A stretch of DNA of 64,000 nucleotides from the NCBI RefSeq assembly GCF_004799645.1, contig NZ_CP031309.1, forward strand, positions 1 through 64,000, read 5' to 3'. Below, piece after piece: positions 58,884 through 64,000 of the stretch; within the stretch, counting starts at the first letter, position 1, and every line of letters begins with the position of its first letter. The stretch is from Natronorubrum bangense. Its GTDB lineage: Archaea > Halobacteriota > Halobacteria > Halobacteriales > Natrialbaceae. The notes under the pieces are model-generated. The model was not told the DNA's origin. It was given only the letters and a program-made list of their open reading frames with translations, and ran no database searches. The position numbers and the translations under genes are program-made.

Positions 58884-59291
58884 TCACCGCGATCCGTCGA
58901 GAACAGTAAGCAGTGCGCTTGCCCGACTGGTTGCGCGATACTTCCGCCAGCGGCCGTCTTTCCGTTTCGTGACGAGGTCAGCGTCTGCGAGATTTGAGAG
59001 CGCATGACTGACAGCACTATCGCTGACGTCGACGAGGGGTGTGATCTCACAGACGCACAGTTCCTCATCTGCTTCGACCAGCAACCGCACGAGCCGATAT
59101 CGCGTCTCGTTGCCGAGTGCTGAGAGCGTTTGGACGTCGCTCGACATAATCTCCGGATCAAGCACTGCTTCGAGGTCGTCGAGGGCTTCTAGTCGCGCCT
59201 TGAGGTCCTCGCTTTGACACTCGCCGAGTTCGTCCTCGAGATAGCGACGAAGCCGATCTGCTGTTTCGGACACTGCAGTGCAATTGTGCAT
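58884..59291 (-). CDS. ArsR-type winged-helix regulator
   Basis: A 135-residue regulator. An N-terminal acidic helical region (RLRRYLEDELGECQSEDLKA) precedes the ArsR winged helix: DVQTLSALGNETRYRLVRLL, ELCVCEITPLVDVSDSAVSH and ADLVTKRKDGRWRKYRATSR. ELCVCEI carries the Cys-x-Cys typical of arsenic/antimony- or metal-sensing ArsR proteins; another Cys lies in GECQ. The start at 59291 (ATG, MHNCTAV) was preferred to the in-frame GTG at 59342, although both fit. Targets may include the MFS gene downstream or metal-related genes; no ars operon is visible in the window. Confidence 0.85.
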   Translation of the reverse strand: MHNCTAVSETADRLRRYLEDELGECQSEDLKARLEALDDLEAVLDPEIMSSDVQTLSALGNETRYRLVRLLVEADEELCVCEITPLVDVSDSAVSHALSNLADADLVTKRKDGRWRKYRATSRASALLTVLDGSR

Positions 59292-59366
59292 TCTCTCAAA
59301 TAAGCGTTCCGCAGCTATCGATGTCGCCGAAACGACAGACACCTGATCTGAATCGGAAGCAGGCGT

Positions 59367-59969
59367 TCAGGCCTTGGGTGAATCGGATATCGATGCGTCG
59401 AACTCTTGTGTGAGGCGCTTCCCGGACCGGGAGACGAGCATCATCGAGACGCCCGTCGTCAGGAGACTGATCCCGACCAGAAGGCCGATTGCCCAGGCCG
59501 CACTCGCGGGGAAGCCAGCCCAAAGGAGCCCCGCAAGAACCAGCGAGAGAACGCCACTGACAGCGACGTAGAGACTTCCTTCCTGACCACCCATACGAAC
59601 ACTCGCAACGAGTTCTACAACCCCTTCCACCAACAGATATGCGATCACCAACACGGTAAGCGTCGCAAGACCAACGACTGGATTAATGAGCAGACTGAGC
59701 CCCGCGAGGACGGCAACGACCCCAAGTACGAGTTGCCAGATCCGTCCTTTCCAGCCACGGGTAGAAAACAGGGCTGCGCCGTGAACGATTCCGACACCGA
59801 GGAGCAAGAACCCGAGGAGAACGGTCAGTGACAGTCCCGTCAGATACGGGAACGCGATCGCAATGATGCCGAAGGCGGCGATAATACCACCGGCGACGGT
59901 GAGTGTTCCCCAATTCATCTCGAGGAGGGTGTCGTCGACTGCTTCGTTGTCTGCTGGTGTTGTTGCCAT
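59367..59969 (-). CDS. HdeD-family membrane protein
   Basis: A 200-residue polytopic membrane protein of the HdeD (DUF308) family. Six hydrophobic segments are visible: TVAGGIIAAFGIIAIAFPYL, SLTVLLGFLLLGVGIVHGAA, WQLVLGVVAVLAGLSLLINP, TLTVLVIAYLLVEGVVELVA, LYVAVSGVLSLVLAGLLWAG, and AWAIGLLVGISLLTTGVSMM. HdeD is linked to acid stress in enterobacteria; in archaea the function is unknown. The ATG at 59969 was preferred because the 12 upstream codons (from 60005) are not hydrophobic or conserved. Its 5' interval to the Lrp gene (59970-60218) has no gene. Confidence 0.85.
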   Translation of the reverse strand: MATTPADNEAVDDTLLEMNWGTLTVAGGIIAAFGIIAIAFPYLTGLSLTVLLGFLLLGVGIVHGAALFSTRGWKGRIWQLVLGVVAVLAGLSLLINPVVGLATLTVLVIAYLLVEGVVELVASVRMGGQEGSLYVAVSGVLSLVLAGLLWAGFPASAAWAIGLLVGISLLTTGVSMMLVSRSGKRLTQEFDASISDSPKA

Positions 59970-60218
59970 ATTATTTCCCAAATCAATTAGGTCTTGCAAG
60001 TACATATACAGCTCTTCTCGGATTGTGGTAACTCGGAAAAATTAGTGCATCAGATCGCATGATAAATCCGAAGAAACGAGCGTTTTCGAAATATAACCTA
60101 TCCGAACAGAACGCGATTAACGCTCACGTCTCACCGTGACCGTGGAAAAGTGTCGCTTCCGAAGCTGGGGCTGACGTCACTCCGACTTATAAGTCAAATC
60201 GACAGTCTCCCCTTCAGG

Positions 60219-60692
60219 CTACTCTTCGTCTTCAGCGAACCCGAACTCGGTCCAGGGGCGAGTATGGTGATTGGTGATGATTTCGGAGGACTCGATACTG
60301 AAGCCCATCGAAGCGAGTCCGTTGGTGATTTCGGTCAGGTCCCGGGTATCCGTGGCGATGACCTCGATATGGATGTTGCGCGTGCTGGTGAGCATCTCAC
60401 GGACATCAACCACCCCGTGACAATCCAGTGCGTCGGCGGCCAGCGTCTCGCGCTCGTCAGCGGGGGCACTGCAGACGAACAGCACGTGCAACGGGTAGTT
60501 CGCCAGTTCGTAGTTGATTTTCGGGAAGTACCCCTCGATGATGCCTGTTTCCTCTAACTCCTCGATTCGGTTGCGAACGGTGCTAGCAGAGACGTCGACC
60601 CTCTCTGCAATCTCAGCGATGGTGGTGTTCCGGGCGTCCTCCTGCAGCAAGAACAGAATTCCGCGGTCGACGTCGTCGAGTGTGATTTGACT
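60219..60692 (-). CDS. Lrp/AsnC-family regulator
   Basis: A 157-residue protein. The N-terminal HTH (LDDVDRGILFLLQEDARNTT, IAEIAERVDVSASTVRNRIE) is followed by the ligand-binding RAM-like domain: GYFPKINYELANYPLHVLFV, VDVREMLTSTRNIHIEVIAT and SMGFSIESSEIITNHHTRPW. Lrp/AsnC members sense amino acids or metabolites and regulate metabolism. The start at 60692 fits the usual distance to the HTH; the upstream codons to 60722 include non-conserved residues. It is divergent from the HalOD1 gene, and the 208-base interval holds promoters including a TATA-like GCAATATTTATAC (about 60865). Confidence 0.88.
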   Translation of the reverse strand, partial: SQITLDDVDRGILFLLQEDARNTTIAEIAERVDVSASTVRNRIEELEETGIIEGYFPKINYELANYPLHVLFVCSAPADERETLAADALDCHGVVDVREMLTSTRNIHIEVIATDTRDLTEITNGLASMGFSIESSEIITNHHTRPWTEFGFAEDEE

Positions 60693-60900
60693 CATGGGTC
60701 CGTACAGAGCCGCCATCTGCAAGAATCTTCGTTCGCGTCGCGGAAATCAACAACCGGTAGTGCACTATACGGCAAGGAGGCGAGTTGAAGCTGCTCGTCC
60801 GAAAGTTGAACTGCGATTTTTGCAGTTTCAGCACCTATATTTGCGGAATGCGTTCTGTAGGGGGCAATATTTATACATCATCATCGCCCCAAGACGGGCA

Positions 60901-61176
60901 ATGGTTTCACACGTCCCATCGTATCGGGTTGTCGAGGCGGTAGCTCAAAAGGAGGGCGTCTTGCCGACCGAGTTATGCCCACCACTGTTTAGCGTCGTCG
61001 ACCCCGAGGCACTGGATGCGCTCGTCCAGCCAGCCGCAGACTCGAGCACTGGTCAGGTAGAGATTGAATTTACGTATCTGGACTACGTCGTTCAGGTCCA
61101 AAACGACCCCAGAATGGGTATCTCGGTCCAGATTGGAGACGCACCGACAGACACTCCTGAGTCCTCGCCCGAATAG
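60901..61176 (+). CDS. HalOD1 output-domain protein
   Basis: A 91-residue protein of the HalOD1 family, a haloarchaeal output domain found mainly as a stand-alone small protein and in signalling proteins. The diagnostic pattern is VPSYRVVEAVAQKEGVLPTE, then LCPPLFSVVDPEALDALVQ, and VEIEFTYLDYVVQV at the end of the domain. It is followed by a short polar tail (GDAPTDTPESSPE). The function in transcriptional or signalling output is predicted only. It has its own TATA element near 60868 and is convergent with TBP. Confidence 0.85.
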   Translation: MVSHVPSYRVVEAVAQKEGVLPTELCPPLFSVVDPEALDALVQPAADSSTGQVEIEFTYLDYVVQVQNDPRMGISVQIGDAPTDTPESSPE

Positions 61177-61316
61177 TGAGTCAACCTCGAGGAGTTATAA
61201 TTTGGTTGAATTTTTGGCTCTGCTGAAAAGACACAGGTCGAAACGGCAACTCACTGGCGATGATCCTCCGAGCGTTCACAGAGCCAGTGAAGCGGTTCAC
61301 CGTAGACGAAGCTGCG

Positions 61317-61877
61317 TTACTCGAGCAGACCGAGTTCCTCGAGTCGTTTGACGATTACGTCGACGGCCTGTCTGGCGTCTTCGACCTGTTTTCCGCCAGT
61401 GACGACCAGTTTTCCGGAGCCAAAGAGCAGAGCGACGACCTCCGGTTCGTCAAGTCGGTACACCAGTCCGGGGAACTGCTCTGGTTCGTACTCGATGTTC
61501 TCGAGGCCGAGTCCGATGGCGATTGCGTTCAGGTTGAGGTTGCGCCCGAGGTCGGCACTGCTGACGATGTTCTGGACGACAATCTCGGGATCATCTTCGA
61601 CCTGAATCTGGAGGTCACGGAGCTCGTCGAAGACGATCTGCAGACTCTCATGAACGTCATCGGTGCTTTTCGCGCCGGTGCAGACGATCTTCCCCGACCG
61701 GAAGATCAGCGCGGCGGATTTGGGATTCTGGGTTCGGTAAACGAGACCAGGAAACTGCTCAGGGTCGTAATCGGCCCCTTCTAGGTCCATTGCGACACTC
61801 TGCAGATCGAGTTCCTGTCCGATACCGGTCGACGCTACGACGTTTTCAATGTTGATGGATTCCTTCGGGTCCGTCAT
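61317..61877 (-). CDS. TATA-binding protein (TBP)
   Basis: A 186-residue archaeal TBP made of two imperfect direct repeats of about 90 residues. Repeat 1: IENVVASTGIGQELDLQSVA, then YDPEQFPGLVYRTQNPKSAA and LIFRSGKIVCTGAKS. Repeat 2: IVVQNIVSSADLGRNLNLNA, YEPEQFPGLVYRLDEPEVVA and LLFGSGKLVVTGGKQ. Both intercalating Phe/Pro segments are intact. It binds TATA elements with TFB and starts transcription. The ATG at 61877 is the best start. Haloarchaea often have several TBPs; this window holds one. The upstream sequence carries a likely own TATA element (TATACTTTATAAAG, about 61900). Confidence 0.94.
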   Translation of the reverse strand: MTDPKESINIENVVASTGIGQELDLQSVAMDLEGADYDPEQFPGLVYRTQNPKSAALIFRSGKIVCTGAKSTDDVHESLQIVFDELRDLQIQVEDDPEIVVQNIVSSADLGRNLNLNAIAIGLGLENIEYEPEQFPGLVYRLDEPEVVALLFGSGKLVVTGGKQVEDARQAVDVIVKRLEELGLLE

Positions 61878-62199
61878 CAGTCGCTCAAAAAGACGCAAGT
61901 ATACTTTATAAAGCCCCGTACTACTATCGTGATCATGTCTCGATCTGCGCCACTGTATGGCGCATCGGCACTGACGAGAGTATCAAGTAGTGGTCGCAAG
62001 GTGTGATCTCCTCCGCAGCCTAAACCCGCTGCTTCGCAGAGTAGCCATCACTTGACCTTCTCCACGCCCTGAAGGACGTGGAATCATGCGGAGTTTCCTG
62101 AGGAGTGTTCGCTCGTGAAACTAGTGCTCACAGTCTGTTTCTGGTGTTTGATGGATTGTGGGTTGAACGGTATCGAAACGAAAGGAGAGGTGAGGTCGG
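61878..62199. other. intergenic region with IS605-like scar
   Basis: No gene. TATACTTTATAAAG (about 61900) is the promoter region of TBP. At about 62055-62085 the sequence TTGACCTTCTCCACGCCCTGA then AGGACGTGGAA resembles the end hairpin of an IS200/IS605 element (stem CCACG-CCCTGAAGGA-CGTGG). This would be a decayed solo end. Confidence 0.4.
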
Positions 62200-64000
62200 C
62201 TACAGCTCGAGGTTCCCGAGACGAGCGGAGTTCGTGATGACTGACAGGCTCGAGGTGAACATCGCGATCACTGCGATCACCGGGTGGAGCAGGCCGAAGA
62301 AGGCAATCGGGAGTGCCAGCGTATTGTAGATGAACGCCCAGAAGAGGTTCTGCTTGATCTTCGAGAAGATCCGCTCGGAGAGAGTAAAGGCATCGACGAG
62401 TCCCTCGAGGGAGCCCCGAACGAGGCTGACGTCGCTGGCCTGGATCGCGATGTCGGTGCCGGTGCCGATCGCGACGCCGACGTTGGCCTGTTTCAACGCG
62501 GGGGCGTCGTTGATGCCGTCGCCCACCATTGCCACGTTCTTGCCCTCCTCTTGGAGGTCACGGACTTTCTCGATCTTGTCCTGGGGCAGGACGCCGGCCA
62601 TGACGCGGTCGGGATCGATGTCGACCTCTTCGGCGATCGCGCGGGCGGTCCGCTCGTTGTCGCCGGTGATCATCCACGTCTCGATCCCGCGGTCGTGAAG
62701 CGTCTCGATGGGGATGTAGGAGTCGTCTTTGATCGTGTCCGCCGTACTCACGATGCCGACGACCTCGTCCTCGACGCCGACGAGTATCGTCGTTTTCCCC
62801 TCACCCTCGAGTTCGTCGAGTCTCGACCCGTAGAACGGCGGGATCTCGATCCCGACTTCCTCGAAGAACGTCACGTTCCCGACGTACACTCGGCTACCGT
62901 TGATGGTTGCCTCGACGCCTTTCCCGGGAACGCTATCGAACTCCTCGAGTTCGGCGAGTTCGATGCTCTCCTCCCCGGCGTACTCGATGATCGCCTGGCC
63001 GATCGGGTGTTCGCTCCCACGCTCGGCCGACGCCGCGAGGCGGACGACCTCGCGTTCATCGAGGACATCTCCTGATTCGACGACGCCGCCGTCGCTCTGA
63101 ACGCCGGCCTCGCCGGCGACCACGTCCGTCACGGAGTGATCTCCTTCCGTGATCGTCCCTGTCTTGTCGAGCACGACGGTGTCGATGTCCTTCATTGTCT
63201 GAATCGCCTCGCCGTCCCGGAAGAGGACGCCGTTTTCTGCGGCCTTGCCGGTCCCAGCCATTAGTGCAGTCGGCGTCGCCAGCCCGAGCGCACACGGACA
63301 GGCGATGACCAGCACCGCCACCGAGGCGAAGATGGCGAGCGTCAGTGGCTCCAGTGCCAGGTCGACCCACGGCAGGTACGGCGCGCCGATTCCAGCGACG
63401 ACCGCCATCGCGTCGGGGAACAGATACCACGCCAGAAACGAAAGCGCCGCGATTGTCAGCACGGTTGGGACGAAGACGTTCGTGACGCGGTCGGTGAGCG
63501 CCTGTATCGGTACTTTCGTCCCCTGGGCTTCCTCTACGAGATCGACGACCTGCGAGAGGAACGTGTCGTCGCCGATCTTCTCCGCCTCGACTTTGAGCAT
63601 CCCGGCTCCGTTGACCGTGGAGCCGATGACCTCGTTGCCTTCCGCTTTCGTGACGGGATCGGACTCGCCGGTCACCATCGACTCGTCGACGCTGCTGCGG
63701 CCTTCGACGACGACGCCGTCGACGGGAACCTTCTCGCCCGGCCGGACGACCAGCACGTCGCCGACCTCGACCTCCTCGATCGGGACCTCGATCTCCTCGC
63801 CATCACGGAGCACTCGAGCGGTCTCGGCTTGCATCGAGAGCAGCCCCTCGATAGCGGCACTCGCCCGGCCTTTTGCCCGATCCTCGAGGTACGAGCCAAC
63901 GAGGTGAGAGGCCATGATCATCGCGCCGACGCCGGCGTAGTTCTCCATCGGTGTGACGAAGACCATGACACCGGTCGCCCACGCGACGATCGTTCCGAGC
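62200..64000 (-). CDS. copper-translocating P1B-type ATPase, 5' end outside the window
   Basis: The 3' 600 codons of a heavy-metal P-type ATPase; the reading continues past the right edge, so the metal-binding N-terminus is not seen. In order: SMVTGESDPVTK (actuator TGES), IACPCALGLATPTA (membrane CPC motif of copper/silver pumps), VLDKTGTITEG (phosphorylated Asp), RGSEHPIGQAI (HP motif), TGDNERTARAIA, and MVGDGINDAPALKQANVGVA (hinge). The last TM region ends WAFIYNTLALPIAFFG, with GLLHPVIAVIAMFTSSLSVI, where the NY/MxxSS-type residues indicate Cu(I). It exports or imports Cu+ at the membrane. Link to the NosL-like copper protein at 10.5 kb is only thematic. Confidence 0.92.
   Translation of the reverse strand, partial: LGTIVAWATGVMVFVTPMENYAGVGAMIMASHLVGSYLEDRAKGRASAAIEGLLSMQAETARVLRDGEEIEVPIEEVEVGDVLVVRPGEKVPVDGVVVEGRSSVDESMVTGESDPVTKAEGNEVIGSTVNGAGMLKVEAEKIGDDTFLSQVVDLVEEAQGTKVPIQALTDRVTNVFVPTVLTIAALSFLAWYLFPDAMAVVAGIGAPYLPWVDLALEPLTLAIFASVAVLVIACPCALGLATPTALMAGTGKAAENGVLFRDGEAIQTMKDIDTVVLDKTGTITEGDHSVTDVVAGEAGVQSDGGVVESGDVLDEREVVRLAASAERGSEHPIGQAIIEYAGEESIELAELEEFDSVPGKGVEATINGSRVYVGNVTFFEEVGIEIPPFYGSRLDELEGEGKTTILVGVEDEVVGIVSTADTIKDDSYIPIETLHDRGIETWMITGDNERTARAIAEEVDIDPDRVMAGVLPQDKIEKVRDLQEEGKNVAMVGDGINDAPALKQANVGVAIGTGTDIAIQASDVSLVRGSLEGLVDAFTLSERIFSKIKQNLFWAFIYNTLALPIAFFGLLHPVIAVIAMFTSSLSVITNSARLGNLEL

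Overview
The window is chromosomal DNA from a halophilic archaeon of class Halobacteria. The signs are high-GC genes rich in Asp and Glu codons, a TATA-binding protein, two Orc1/Cdc6 initiators, a HalOD1 protein, a Bat-type (HTH_10) regulator, a KaiC-like ATPase and an archaeal rRNA operon (16S, tRNA-Ala, 23S, 5S) with archaeal processing stems. The gene set resembles the Natrialba/Haloterrigena/Natrinema group, but that placement is inference only.

Layout. 1-1000: two convergent PPOX-type flavoprotein genes. 1231-6575: a type IV pilus locus (secretion ATPase, TadC/PilC-like membrane protein, pilin-like surface protein) broken by at least eight frameshifts. 6654-8171: KaiC-like ATPase. 8394-10440: cupin gene, a frameshifted transposase and TnpB debris. 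10505-13118: NosL-like lipoprotein, SDR enzyme, DUF429 protein. 13119-22945: a replicon-like accessory region with two orc1/cdc6 genes, each beside its own kind of G-rich inverted box, a tyrosine recombinase, an alcohol dehydrogenase, and a ParA plus small partner preceded by short repeats. 22985-26425: DMT exporter, a third PPOX protein, an unrecognised broken gene and an apparently intact IS630 element. 26426-33087: IS605 debris, then a complete rRNA operon with two tandem 5S genes, each preceded by a tRNA-like element. 33148-33600: an IS630 relic.

34248-45001 is a sulfur module: HTH-rhodanese, sulfide:quinone oxidoreductase, DUF1641 protein, peroxiredoxin, thioredoxin-reductase-like flavoprotein, rhodanese-metallo-beta-lactamase (persulfide dioxygenase-like), small membrane protein, TauE/SafE exporter and a cation/proton antiporter. 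Soon after come UspA, a cysteine-rich Bat-like regulator, TrmO and the cytochrome bd oxidase genes cydA-cydB. A plausible reading is sulfide oxidation to quinol and persulfide, persulfide oxidation to sulfite, sulfite export or conversion to thiosulfate, and quinol re-oxidation by a sulfide-tolerant bd oxidase.

From 51.3 kb the content is mostly housekeeping: a chemotaxis transducer, a malate:quinone oxidoreductase-like protein, the overlapping proline operon proC-proB-proA, an MFS exporter, an ArsR regulator, an HdeD-like membrane protein, an Lrp/AsnC regulator, a HalOD1 protein, TBP, and the 3' part of a copper-type P-type ATPase that runs off the right edge.
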